A DNA stretch of 14,275 nt. It comes from an uncultured Collinsella sp. (GTDB taxonomy: Bacteria > Actinomycetota > Coriobacteriia > Coriobacteriales > Coriobacteriaceae). The translations under genes and the position numbers were made by a program. Below, piece by piece: positions 6,876-13,783 of this stretch (within the stretch, counting starts at the first letter, position 1; every line of letters begins with the position of its first letter). The notes beneath the pieces are model-generated. The model did not search any database, was not told where the DNA came from, and worked only from the letters and a program-made list of their open reading frames with translations. Location: contig UQSC01000046.1 of NCBI GenBank assembly GCA_900543615.1, forward strand, positions 1-14,275, read 5' to 3'.

Positions 6876-6919
6876 AGAAAGACAGCGCTGCGGATCGTTT
6901 CCCGCAGCGCTGTCTTTCT
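6876..6919. terminator. Strong terminator hairpin directly after proB
   Basis: Positions 6876-6893 and 6902-6919 are perfect 18-bp complements around an eight-base loop. The stem is GC-rich in the middle and ends in AGAAAG/CTTTCT. The first base of the stem follows the TAA. The A-rich and T-rich ends let it work for proB and also, from the other side, for the convergent peptidase gene. Confidence 0.88.
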
Positions 6920-6920
6920 C

Positions 6921-6974
6921 GTGCCGGCACCTGGGGACGTTTCTTTTGTGCCGGCAGGTGGGGACACTCCTTTG
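6921..6974. repeat. Two tandem 27-base units with GTGCCGGCA and GGGGAC
   Basis: Units at 6921-6947 and 6948-6974 match at 21 of 27 positions. Each begins GTGCCGGCA, which contains the palindrome TGCCGGCA, and continues with TGGGGAC and a pyrimidine run ending CTTT. They fill the whole space between the proB terminator and the stop codon of the convergent peptidase gene. GGGGACA...CCTTTG also appears, inverted, in the hairpin repeats at 9806 and 10516. Confidence 0.75.
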
Positions 6975-8393
6975 CTAGAAGATTCGGCGCAGGTCTCCGC
7001 GGTTGAGGGCCTCGTCGAAGAGGTGCTTGAATACCACGCTGCCGTGCAGGCCGTCGTGCTCGAACTCGTTGGTCACCCAGGCATGCGAGTTGCCCACGCG
7101 GCTGAGCGTATCAAGCTGCAGGCCCGAATCCACGTACATGTCGTCGAAATACACCGCGGCCTGCAGGGGCACCTCGTTGCACGCCAGTCGCTGCGGGTCG
7201 TAGATCTTGTCCCAGCTGGTGTCTTCCATCAGCAGGTCCATGGCGGGCTTGAAGGGCTTGAGCTCGGGCATCTGCTCGAACATCCACGGGAACATGGCCT
7301 CGCCGGTAAACATGAGCGGGCGCGCGAGTGTGTCGAACTCGGCACGATGGGCCTTCTCCTCTGCTGCGGCCCAGCGAATGGGCATGGTGTCGCCGTCGGC
7401 GTAGATAAACTCCTGCAGTGTCCAGTACAGCGGGTTCGTGCGTGTGTTGGTGCGCTCGAAGGCGCGCATCAAAAAGCTGTCGGATACCGAGGAGCCGCAG
7501 CTCAGCGTACCGTCGCCAGTAACAAAAGCGTGATCGATAGTCCAATGCATGTGCTCAAAGCTCGGCTTCATGCCAAAGTCGCTGCCCATGAGCTGTAGGC
7601 GCTCGACCGTCATCGGCGAGCCGTCGGGCAGCACGGGCTTCTGTGCCTCGAGCGCATCGGCCAGGGCTGCCACGCGCTCGACGTCGGCGGGGTAGCGGTC
7701 GTAATACTGCTGCGTCTTGGCGGCCATGCGCGGGAAGGTGTGCGCGTAGACCTCGCTGGCGCTCGCCGGCACGTGGGGGATGCCGCCGCAGGTAAAGCTC
7801 GCCGCCACGCCCTCGGGGAAGAGCGACAGATAACTCAACGTCAAAAAGCCGCCGTAGCTCTGGCCGAGCGTGACCCAGGGCTTGCCGCCAAAGCCCACCA
7901 GACGCAGGTACTCAAAATCGCGCACGATGGAGCTGGCGAGGTGGCGCTTGAGGAAGTCGGCCTGCGAGCGTGCTGTATCGGCGCCGGCGGCCGTTGCGCG
8001 ATCGCCCAGTGCCTTGATCGTGCGTCCGTCCACGCAGCTACTGCGTCCGGTGCCGCGCTGGTCGGGAAGGACCACGCGGAAGTGCTTGACGGCCTCCTCG
8101 ATCCAGCCGTCGCTTGTGGGCGACAGCGGACGCGGGCTCTCGCCGCCGGGGCCGCCCTGCAAAAACAGGAGCAGCGGCAGATCGTCGTTGATGCGGTCAG
8201 GCGCGCAAACCACGCGGTAGAAGAGCTTGATGCTCTCGGGCGCGCCGGCGATTGGTGCCGGCATAGCGCCGCGGCGCATGGTGCTGCCGACGGCCAGGAG
8301 CATCGGCTCCAGGCCGCGCCAGTCAAGGGGGACGTCGATGCTGTGGTCCTCGACATAAAGGCCGGGGACGTGGTACGAAGTGATGAGGGCCAT
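6975..8393 (-). CDS. Alpha/beta hydrolase of the prolyl aminopeptidase (S33) family
   Basis: The 472-residue protein probably removes N-terminal proline from peptides in the cytoplasm. It has LQGGPGG at 78-84 (the HGGPG oxyanion region, with Gln in place of His), DQRGTGRS at 111-118 typical of proline iminopeptidases, and the nucleophile elbow GQSYGG at 177-182 with Ser179. FDDMYVD and the late EFEHDGLHGS supply candidate acid and histidine residues. ATG 8393 follows GGAAG by six bases on the minus strand; a start at 8474 would run into the proA control region. The gene is convergent with proB and divergent from proA, which supports a role in proline supply. Peptide specificity in this family varies, so strict proline preference is an inference. 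Confidence 0.87.
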   Translation of the reverse strand: MALITSYHVPGLYVEDHSIDVPLDWRGLEPMLLAVGSTMRRGAMPAPIAGAPESIKLFYRVVCAPDRINDDLPLLLFLQGGPGGESPRPLSPTSDGWIEEAVKHFRVVLPDQRGTGRSSCVDGRTIKALGDRATAAGADTARSQADFLKRHLASSIVRDFEYLRLVGFGGKPWVTLGQSYGGFLTLSYLSLFPEGVAASFTCGGIPHVPASASEVYAHTFPRMAAKTQQYYDRYPADVERVAALADALEAQKPVLPDGSPMTVERLQLMGSDFGMKPSFEHMHWTIDHAFVTGDGTLSCGSSVSDSFLMRAFERTNTRTNPLYWTLQEFIYADGDTMPIRWAAAEEKAHRAEFDTLARPLMFTGEAMFPWMFEQMPELKPFKPAMDLLMEDTSWDKIYDPQRLACNEVPLQAAVYFDDMYVDSGLQLDTLSRVGNSHAWVTNEFEHDGLHGSVVFKHLFDEALNRGDLRRIF

Positions 8394-8505
8394 GTGAGTC
8401 TTCCGTTCGTTGCGGTGTTTCGGGTTGACCAATTCTACCGCCGCGGGCGAGGCCATGCGCAAATCGGCTACCATGGTTGCAAACTTCTAGGAGAAAGGGC
8501 CGCCC

Positions 8506-9792
8506 ATGTCGGTCGATATAGCCACGTATGTCCACGATCTTGCCGTTGCCGCCAAGGCAGCGTCGGCCTCGCTTGCCACGGCGAGCGATGAGCAGCGTCA
8601 GGAGGCCGTGCGCGCCATGGCCGCAGCACTGCGCAACGGTGTCGACTCCATCGTCGCCGCTAACGAGCTCGATATGTCCGCCGCACGCGATGCGGGCACT
8701 TCGGCCGGTCTGCTCGACCGTCTGCTGCTGACGCCCGAGCGCGTCGAGGGCATGGCCGCCGGCCTGGAAAAGCTCGCCGAGCTGCCCGATCCCGTCGGCC
8801 GCGTGCTCGACCACCGCGTGCTTGCGAGCGGTGTGGACCTGACCCGCGTGAGCGTGCCGTTGGGTCTGGTTGCCATGGTCTACGAGGCGCGCCCCAATGT
8901 GACGGCCGACGCCGCGGGCATCTGCATCCGCACCGGCAACGCCTGCATTCTGCGCGGCGGCTCGCTGGCCTATCACTCGTGTGCCATGATCGCCGAGCTG
9001 CTGGCCGATGCGCTCGAGGCCAAGGGCTTCCCGCGCGAGGCCGTGTCGATGATCGAGTCCACCGACCGCGAGGCCACCGGCGAGCTCATGAAGCTCCGCG
9101 GTATCGTCGACGTACTCATTCCGCGCGGCGGTGCAGGCTTGATCCAGCGCTGCGTGCGCGATTCGCTTGTGCCGGTGATCGAGACGGGCACGGGCAACTG
9201 CCACATCTACGTGCATGAATCCGCCGACTTTGATAAGGCGCTCAACATTATCGTCAATGCCAAGACCCAGCGCGTAGGCGTGTGCAATGCCGCCGAGTCG
9301 CTGCTGGTCGACCGTGCTGTGGCAGATTCGTTTTTGCCGGCGGTCGTTGCCGTGCTGCACGACCACGGCGTACTGATTCACGGCGACGAGGCCACGTGCG
9401 CCGCATGCGCCGACGCTGGGCTTGCCGAGGGCGACAACTACGTCGCCGCGACTGAGGAGGACTGGGGTCGCGAGTACCTGGCTCTCGAGATGAGCGTGAA
9501 GGTCGTGGCGAGCGAGGACGAGGCCATCGCACACATCAACCGCTACGGCACGATGCACTCCGAGGCCATCGTTGCCGAGGACACGGATGCTTGCGAGCGC
9601 TTCCTGGATGCGGTCGATGCCTCGGCCGTGTACGCCAACGCCAGCACGCGCTTCACTGACGGCGGCGAGTTTGGCCTGGGCGCCGAGATCGGCATCTCGA
9701 CCCAAAAACTCCACGCCCGTGGCCCCTTCGCCGCCGAGGCCCTCACCACCTACAAATACAAGCTCCGCGGCACCGGCCAGGTCCGCCCCTAA
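8506..9792 (+). CDS. proA: Gamma-glutamyl phosphate reductase (glutamate-5-semialdehyde dehydrogenase)
   Basis: ProA reduces the glutamyl phosphate made by ProB to glutamate-5-semialdehyde with NADPH; the product cyclises and is reduced to proline by ProC, which is not in this window. The 428-residue protein is of normal length. It shows VPLGLVAMVYEARPNVTADA (117-136), the nucleotide-binding ILRGGS (148-153), TQRVGVCNAAES with catalytic Cys260, MHSEAIV, and the C-terminal GLGAEIGISTQKLHARGP. The ATG at 8506 is preceded by AGGAGAAAGG, a strong ribosome binding site. It is read away from the peptidase gene across a 112-base gap in which I could not pick a clear promoter. The gene ends 14 bases before a 42-base hairpin repeat. 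Confidence 0.96.
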   Translation: MSVDIATYVHDLAVAAKAASASLATASDEQRQEAVRAMAAALRNGVDSIVAANELDMSAARDAGTSAGLLDRLLLTPERVEGMAAGLEKLAELPDPVGRVLDHRVLASGVDLTRVSVPLGLVAMVYEARPNVTADAAGICIRTGNACILRGGSLAYHSCAMIAELLADALEAKGFPREAVSMIESTDREATGELMKLRGIVDVLIPRGGAGLIQRCVRDSLVPVIETGTGNCHIYVHESADFDKALNIIVNAKTQRVGVCNAAESLLVDRAVADSFLPAVVAVLHDHGVLIHGDEATCAACADAGLAEGDNYVAATEEDWGREYLALEMSVKVVASEDEAIAHINRYGTMHSEAIVAEDTDACERFLDAVDASAVYANASTRFTDGGEFGLGAEIGISTQKLHARGPFAAEALTTYKYKLRGTGQVRP

Positions 9793-9805
9793 ACCCCTCG
9801 TAAAC

Positions 9806-9847
9806 GAAAACCACCACAAAGGTGCCTGTCCCCTTCGTGGTGGTTTT
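9806..9847. repeat. 42-base hairpin repeat, copy 1 (bidirectional terminator)
   Basis: Sixteen-base arms AAAACCACCACAAAGG (9807-9822) and 9832-9847 enclose the nine-base loop TGCCTGTCC. One pair is G-U on the minus-strand RNA but A-C on the plus-strand RNA, so the fold is better for minus-strand transcripts. It lies between the convergent proA and HD genes and ends in TTTT on either strand, so it can end both. It differs from the copy at 10516-10557 at one base (C9836 against T10546). Confidence 0.88.
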
Positions 9848-9862
9848 AGGTGGCGTGGGCGG

Positions 9863-10462
9863 TTAGGCCTGGAAGGTATCGCGGTCGGGGGCGAAGGACT
9901 GCATGGCCGCGATGGTGCGGTCAAAGAGCTCGGGGAGCTCCCAGCCCAACATCTCGGCGCCCTGCGAAATCACGTCGCGCGAGCAGCCGGCGGCAAAGCG
10001 CTTGTCCTTGAACTTCTTCTTGAGCGACTTGGTCGTAAAGTCCATAACGCTCTTGCTCGGGCGCATGATGACTGCAGCGCCGATCAGGCCGGTGAGCTCA
10101 TCGCAGGCAAACAGGATCTTTTCCATCTGCAGCTCGGGCTTGGGCAGCGAGGTGTTGAAGTCGGACGTGTGCGTCTGGATGGCGCGAATGAGCTCTGGAG
10201 ACGCACCTTCGCCCTTAAGAATCTCGGCAGCATAGATGGTGTGGTTCATGGGGTCGTCCTCATGCTCCTCCCAATCCAGGTCGTGCAGCAGACCGACGAT
10301 GCCCCAAAACTCCTCGTTCTCGGGGTCGAACTCGCGCGCAAAGTAGCGCATAGTGCCCTCGACCGTCTCGCCATGGGTGATATGGAACGGGTCCTTGTTG
10401 TGCTCGTTGAGCAGTTCGAACGCGCGGTCGCGGGTGATTCCGGCGGTAAGCGGCTCTGCCAT
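9863..10462 (-). CDS. HD-domain protein, probable metal-dependent phosphohydrolase
   Basis: The 199-residue soluble protein has a spaced histidine and aspartate set typical of the HD superfamily: His30 in HITHGE, the His60-Asp61 pair in GLLHDLDWEE, His74 in MNH, and later His98 in QTHTSD. These would hold one or two metal ions for phosphate ester hydrolysis. The HD fold covers roughly residues 25-130, and the rest is helical and basic (KKKFKDKRF). No second domain is visible, so the substrate, whether nucleotide or another phosphoester, cannot be named. ATG 10462 follows AAGGAG by six bases, an excellent site. The gene stands alone between two almost identical hairpin repeats, which makes it a separate transcription unit or a cassette. 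Confidence 0.85.
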   Translation of the reverse strand: MAEPLTAGITRDRAFELLNEHNKDPFHITHGETVEGTMRYFAREFDPENEEFWGIVGLLHDLDWEEHEDDPMNHTIYAAEILKGEGASPELIRAIQTHTSDFNTSLPKPELQMEKILFACDELTGLIGAAVIMRPSKSVMDFTTKSLKKKFKDKRFAAGCSRDVISQGAEMLGWELPELFDRTIAAMQSFAPDRDTFQA

Positions 10463-10515
10463 AGGAGACTCCTTGTGCTCGTGGGTATCGATAAGAATGA
10501 ATACTACTAGAACAA

Positions 10516-10557
10516 GAAAACCACCACAAAGGTGCCTGTCCCCTTTGTGGTGGTTTT
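10516..10557. repeat. 42-base hairpin repeat, copy 2 (terminator of carD)
   Basis: Arms at 10517-10532 and 10542-10557 are perfect 16-bp complements around the loop TGCCTGTCC. The element lies 12 bases past the carD stop codon and 53 bases upstream of the HD gene start, where it can end carD transcription. It is the same sequence, in the same orientation, as 9806-9847 apart from one base. Confidence 0.9.
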
Positions 10558-10569
10558 GGCGCGGTTGGG

Positions 10570-11055
10570 TTAGTTGAGGGCGGCTTGGGCTAGGCGGGCT
10601 TCGGCGGCCTCCTCGGTGACGCCCAAGGCCACGGCGAACTCCTCGATGGAGCGGCGCTTGGCTTCCTTGAGTACGCGCATGTAGTAGGAGCTGGGCTTTT
10701 TATCAGCTTCCTCGGCCTGGCGAATGCGGTACATCATGGTCTTTGCCACGCGGACCGTCTCGGGCGCGCCCAGCTTGAGCTGCTGCTTAAAGTGCGTCTC
10801 CTCAAGCGAGCTGTTGCGCTCGGTAAAGGTGTCGCACTCCAGCTCGTCATAGTGGCTCAGCAGGTGCTCGGCATCTTGCTGCGAGATGGCGGCGTGCAAA
10901 CGGTCGGCCTGCGCCACGGGGTACATGAGGATCGTCTGCGCATGTCCCTGCTTGGTCTCGAGCAGCAGCATGGGCTGCGGTGTGTCGTCCCTAAAACCGA
11001 CGACGGTGCAGACTCCCTGGCCCGGATGAATGACGTGTTGACCGATTGAGAACAT
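10570..11055 (-). CDS. CarD-family RNA polymerase-binding transcription regulator
   Basis: CarD/CdnL proteins bind the RNA polymerase beta subunit through an N-terminal Tudor-like domain and contact promoter DNA through a helical C-terminal domain, which steadies open complexes. Here residues 1-60 (MFSIGQHVIHPGQGVCTVVG, then LLLETKQG and ILMYPVAQADRL) match the polymerase-interacting domain. Residues 60-161 are helical with many charged residues, including YYMRVLKEAKRRSIEEFAVALG. The total of 161 residues is typical. ATG 11055 is preceded by TTGGAGG four bases away on the minus strand. A possible extended -10 (TGT-TATTCT) lies at 11090-11095 read in reverse. The gene diverges from argS. Its exact promoters and whether it is essential cannot be told from the sequence. 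Confidence 0.9.
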   Translation of the reverse strand: MFSIGQHVIHPGQGVCTVVGFRDDTPQPMLLLETKQGHAQTILMYPVAQADRLHAAISQQDAEHLLSHYDELECDTFTERNSSLEETHFKQQLKLGAPETVRVAKTMMYRIRQAEEADKKPSSYYMRVLKEAKRRSIEEFAVALGVTEEAAEARLAQAALN

Positions 11056-11089
11056 GCTACCTCCAACTTATACGAATTTACGTATGTCT

Positions 11090-11095
11090 AGAATA
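11090..11095 (-). promoter_or_regulatory. Possible -10 element of carD
   Basis: Read on the minus strand, TGT precedes TATTCT, an extended -10 arrangement 35 bases upstream of the carD start codon. No good -35 is present at the usual distance, which an extended -10 can tolerate. Confidence 0.35.
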
Positions 11096-11301
11096 ACACG
11101 CTGACGTGCGCAAACCCTTACTTTATGCAGGAAAAGCACACAACTCTGATAGGTAAGAGTATTCGATAACAGACGCAGCTCATTCACACCTTTATGCATT
11201 TTCAACGCCTGCATAATCTGCAGGCAGACTGGCATCTTTGAGCGACTCCATACAAGCTGTAGTCATTTTTGTGCATATGCAATATCTATTAGCTTTACCC
11301 T

Positions 11302-11330
11302 GCGACAGTGCCCGTCGCTTGTGATAGAGT
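11302..11330 (+). promoter_or_regulatory. Likely promoter of argS
   Basis: GCGACA (11302-11307), a 17-base spacer and TAGAGT (11325-11330) with TG at 11322-11323 form an extended -10 promoter. The transcript would start near 11337, leaving a leader of about 60 bases that contains the ribosome binding site AGGAGG at 11388-11393. Confidence 0.5.
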
Positions 11331-11397
11331 GCTACAAACTCTGGCTTTTGCCCTACGAGTGACCAAGAGCTCGGGGGCTTTAACACAAGGAGGATCT

Positions 11398-13251
11398 ATG
11401 CCCGAGAAGATTGAAGAGCTGGTACGCGCTGCGCTTGCTGCGGCCCAGGAGGCCGGCGACCTTTCCGCATTTGAACTTGACGATTGCGCTATCGAGCGAC
11501 CGGCTGACACTTCTCATGGCGAGTGGACCTCTACCATGGCCCTGAAGTCCGCCAAGCTGGCCCACTGCGCCCCGCGCAAGATCGCCGAGGCCATCGTTGC
11601 CCATATGCCCGAGGACCCCGCGATCGAGAAGGTCGAGATCGCAGGCCCCGGCTTCATCAACTTCTACCTCTCCGTTGCCGTCAAGAATGCCATCTTTGGC
11701 GAGGCTCGCGAGAAGGGTATGGACTTCGCTAAGTCCAACGTCGGTGGTGGCCTGAAGACCCAGGTCGAGTTCGTTTCCGCTAACCCCGTCGGCCCCATGC
11801 ACATCGGCCACGGCCGCTGGGCCGCGCTGGGCGACTCACTCTGCCGTGTTATGGACCACGCCGGTTACGACATCCAGCGTGAGTTCTACATCAACGACCA
11901 CGGCTCTCAGATGAACACCTTCGGCAACTCCATCAGCACGCGCTATATGCAGCTTGCCGACATCATCGCCAAGCAGGGCGTGGATATCGACGAGGCTCAC
12001 AAGCTGCTGATTGCCGACCGCGACGCCTTCGTTGCCGACGAGAATGACGAGCATCCCGAGACTCATCCGTACCAGGATAACTTTGCCGAGACCCTTGGCA
12101 AGGACTCCTATGGCGGCGACTACATCATCGACGAGGCCGCCGAGTTCTGGCGCACTGACGGCGATAAGTGGGTCAACGCCGATCCTCAGGAGCGTATGGA
12201 GAGCTTCCGCGAGCGCGGCTATGTAAAGATGGTCGACAACATGCGCGACCTTTGCCATGCCGTTAACTGCGACTTCGATCGTTGGTTCTCCGAGCGCTCA
12301 CTGTATGTGAAGGACACTGAGGGCGAGACCGCCGGCACCTCCGCCGTCGACCGCGCTTTTGAGAAGCTCGACAAGATGGGCTACCTCTACACCAAGGACG
12401 GCGCCCTGTGGTTCCGCTCCACCGACCTGGGCGATGACAAGGACCGCGTCCTGATCAAGTCCGACGGCGAGTACACCTACTTCGCCTCCGACGTTGCCTA
12501 TCACTGGGATAAGTTCCAGCGCGTCGACCACGTCATCGACATCTGGGGTGCCGACCACCACGGCTACATCGAGCGCGTCCGCTGCGTCTGCGACGCTCTT
12601 GGCTATCCCGGCAAGTTTGAGGTTCTGCTGGGCCAGCTCGTCAACCTGCTGCGCAACGGCAAGCCCGTCCGTATGTCCAAGCGCAAGGGCACCATGGTGA
12701 CCCTGCAGGAGCTCGTCGACGAGGTCGGTTCCGACGCCGCCCGCTACACGCTCATCTCCAAGAGCTCCAACCAGATGGTCGACTTCGATATTGAGGCCGT
12801 TAAGAAGCGCGACAACTCCAACCCGGTCTATTACGTGCAGTATGCTCACGCCCGCGTGTGCTCCATCCTGCGCCGTGCCGCCGACGTTACGCCCGAGCAG
12901 GCTGACGAGATGGGCATGAAGGCCGTCGCCGCCAAGGCCATCGGTGAGAACGTTGATTACTCGCTGCTGACCGACCCGACCGAGCTCGCCCTTTCGCGTA
13001 AGCTCAACGAGCTCACCGACCTCATCGCCAGCTGCGCTCGCGACCGCGCCCCGTTCCGTCTGACGCACTTTGCTGAGGAACTCGCCGGCGACTTCCACAG
13101 CTTCTACGCTGCCTGCCAGGTTCTGCCGAGCGAGGGCCGTCCCGTCGACCCCGAGCTTTCGCGTGCCCGTCTGGCCGCTTGCGACGCCGTCCGCGTGACG
13201 CTCGCCCTGGTGCTCACCCTTGTTGGTGTCTCCGCTCCCGAGCAGATGTAA
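11398..13251 (+). CDS. argS: Arginyl-tRNA synthetase
   Basis: This class I synthetase charges tRNA-Arg with arginine in the cytoplasm. The 617-residue protein has the ArgS additional N-terminal domain (about 1-110, ending IAGPGFINFYLS), then VEFVSANPVGPMHIGHGRW with HIGH at 135-138, then GADHHGYIERV in the catalytic core. Its KMSKS counterpart is RMSKRKG, with MSK at 426-428, and a helical anticodon-binding DALR-type domain follows from about 490 to the end. The length is within the usual range. ATG 11398 follows AGGAGG by four bases. The frame is open to 11308, but that start would lie upstream of the likely -10 box, so it is rejected. A strong terminator follows 45 bases after the stop. The gene diverges from carD and precedes a probable rho gene. 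Confidence 0.96.
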   Translation: MPEKIEELVRAALAAAQEAGDLSAFELDDCAIERPADTSHGEWTSTMALKSAKLAHCAPRKIAEAIVAHMPEDPAIEKVEIAGPGFINFYLSVAVKNAIFGEAREKGMDFAKSNVGGGLKTQVEFVSANPVGPMHIGHGRWAALGDSLCRVMDHAGYDIQREFYINDHGSQMNTFGNSISTRYMQLADIIAKQGVDIDEAHKLLIADRDAFVADENDEHPETHPYQDNFAETLGKDSYGGDYIIDEAAEFWRTDGDKWVNADPQERMESFRERGYVKMVDNMRDLCHAVNCDFDRWFSERSLYVKDTEGETAGTSAVDRAFEKLDKMGYLYTKDGALWFRSTDLGDDKDRVLIKSDGEYTYFASDVAYHWDKFQRVDHVIDIWGADHHGYIERVRCVCDALGYPGKFEVLLGQLVNLLRNGKPVRMSKRKGTMVTLQELVDEVGSDAARYTLISKSSNQMVDFDIEAVKKRDNSNPVYYVQYAHARVCSILRRAADVTPEQADEMGMKAVAAKAIGENVDYSLLTDPTELALSRKLNELTDLIASCARDRAPFRLTHFAEELAGDFHSFYAACQVLPSEGRPVDPELSRARLAACDAVRVTLALVLTLVGVSAPEQM

Positions 13252-13296
13252 GCTACGGGTCATTTGACCGCGCAAGTTTGGTTTAACTGAGCCTTG

Positions 13297-13331
13297 AAAG
13301 CCCGATCTCCCATATGGAGGTCGGGCTTTTT
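13297..13331 (+). terminator. Intrinsic terminator of argS
   Basis: AAAGCCCGATCTCC (13297-13310) pairs with GGAGGTCGGGCTTT (13316-13329) over 14 positions with one G-U pair, around the loop CATAT, and a T run extends to 13331. It lies 45 bases after the argS stop codon. Confidence 0.92.
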
Positions 13332-13377
13332 GCACAAACGCCGTCGTATTGACGAATTTGGGACTGCTGGAAATACG

Positions 13378-13527
13378 AAACTATGCCGGTTTACTACGAT
13401 GAATTGAGAAATTCCAACCACGCCGGCTTTTCGCAAAAAAGTGCAAGGCATCTACCTGCGGTTTTAGTTCAACAAATTTCGGAGTGGTCGCGGTTGAGCG
13501 ATTCGTCGTAGTAAACCGTCATAGTTT
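13378..13527. repeat. 150-base element with 22-base inverted ends
   Basis: The ends 13378-13399 and 13506-13527 are inverted copies with 21 of 22 bases matching. The arms share AAACTATG and CGGTTTACTACGA, separated by the single mismatched base. In RNA the stem would continue inward another seven pairs, two of them G-U. Inside, ACCACGCCG (13417-13425) can pair with CGGAGTGGT (13480-13488) with one mismatch. No open frame or target-site duplication is evident at the ends. It may be a miniature inverted-repeat element, a decayed mobile element, or a highly folded untranslated RNA. It lies past the argS terminator and upstream of the next gene's promoter. Confidence 0.8.
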
Positions 13528-13611
13528 TGGCGGAGGCATTCAGGTTTGTGGGCGGTAAACCAAAGATTGTCCCTTTTGACTAGTCGTTTAAGAACGTCCT
13601 CAATGACTAAG

Positions 13612-13639
13612 TTGCAGGTGGTTGCGGTTGTGTTACACT
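13612..13639 (+). promoter_or_regulatory. Promoter of the right-edge gene
   Basis: TTGCAG (13612-13617), a 16-base spacer and TACACT (13634-13639) with TG at 13631-13632 form an extended -10 promoter. Transcription would start near 13646, about 138 bases before the GTG start codon. Confidence 0.6.
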
Positions 13640-13645
13640 AACGCT

Positions 13646-13783
13646 GCGTATATGACGCAAATATCTCGATACAGATCAATGATGTCCGTCGGTATTTGAC
13701 GGAGCTAGACTGTTTAGCCGCCCTGAAGGTTTATGCAGGGAGCATGTGATCACAGGGCTTGAAAAGAAAGTTGAGCAAACACT
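13646..13783 (+). promoter_or_regulatory. Structured 5' leader of the right-edge gene
   Basis: A leader of about 138 bases follows the promoter. It can fold TCCGTC/GACGGA (13685-13703), then GCTA/TAGC (13704-13718), then CCCTG/CAGGG (13721-13740), in a row. TGCGT/ACGCA lies at its very start. If the gene is rho, a long leader would fit the self-control by early termination known for rho in other bacteria. No known riboswitch was recognised, and the base pairing is only by eye. Confidence 0.35.

Larger units (their letters stand above)
11056..11397. other. Divergent control region between carD and argS
   Basis: These 342 bases are clearly richer in A and T than the genes beside them and hold no supported coding sequence. 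TATGCA/TGCATA motifs occur at 11124-11129, 11193-11198, 11210-11215 and as the perfect palindrome TGCATATGCA at 11272-11281. A hairpin GCCTGCA/TGCAGGC with a five-base loop lies at 11207-11225. ATACG/CGTAT arms at 11070-11085 flank the carD leader. No T-box signature was found upstream of argS. Confidence 0.6.
13252..13783. other. Intergenic region after argS
   Basis: No coding sequence is supported in these 532 bases. In order, the region holds the argS terminator (13297-13331), a long inverted repeat (13378-13527), a small GGTTT/AAACC hairpin (13543-13561), an extended -10 promoter (13612-13639), and a leader of about 140 bases with several short hairpins before a GTG start codon. Confidence 0.65.

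Noticed and set aside
8323..9924. Long minus-strand open frame opposite proA
   Set aside because: It shadows the proA reading frame, crosses the hairpin repeat at 9806, and shows no recognisable motif.
11192..11386. 64-residue minus-strand open frame in the carD-argS gap
   Set aside because: It has no ribosome binding site, an AT-rich composition unlike the neighbouring genes, and overlap with the argS promoter.
11308..11397. Upstream start for argS at 11308
   Set aside because: It would lie before the likely -10 box, and AGGAGG is placed correctly for the ATG at 11398.
11056..11397. T-box riboswitch upstream of argS
   Set aside because: No TGGNACCGCG-type antiterminator sequence, specifier loop or terminator pair was found.
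12298..13335. Minus-strand open frame opposite the second half of argS
   Set aside because: It runs through the argS terminator and mirrors argS codon bias; the Val/Gly/Leu-rich product has no known domain.
13260..13451. 63-residue minus-strand open frame after argS
   Set aside because: It spans the argS terminator hairpin and one arm of the inverted repeat, with no ribosome binding site.
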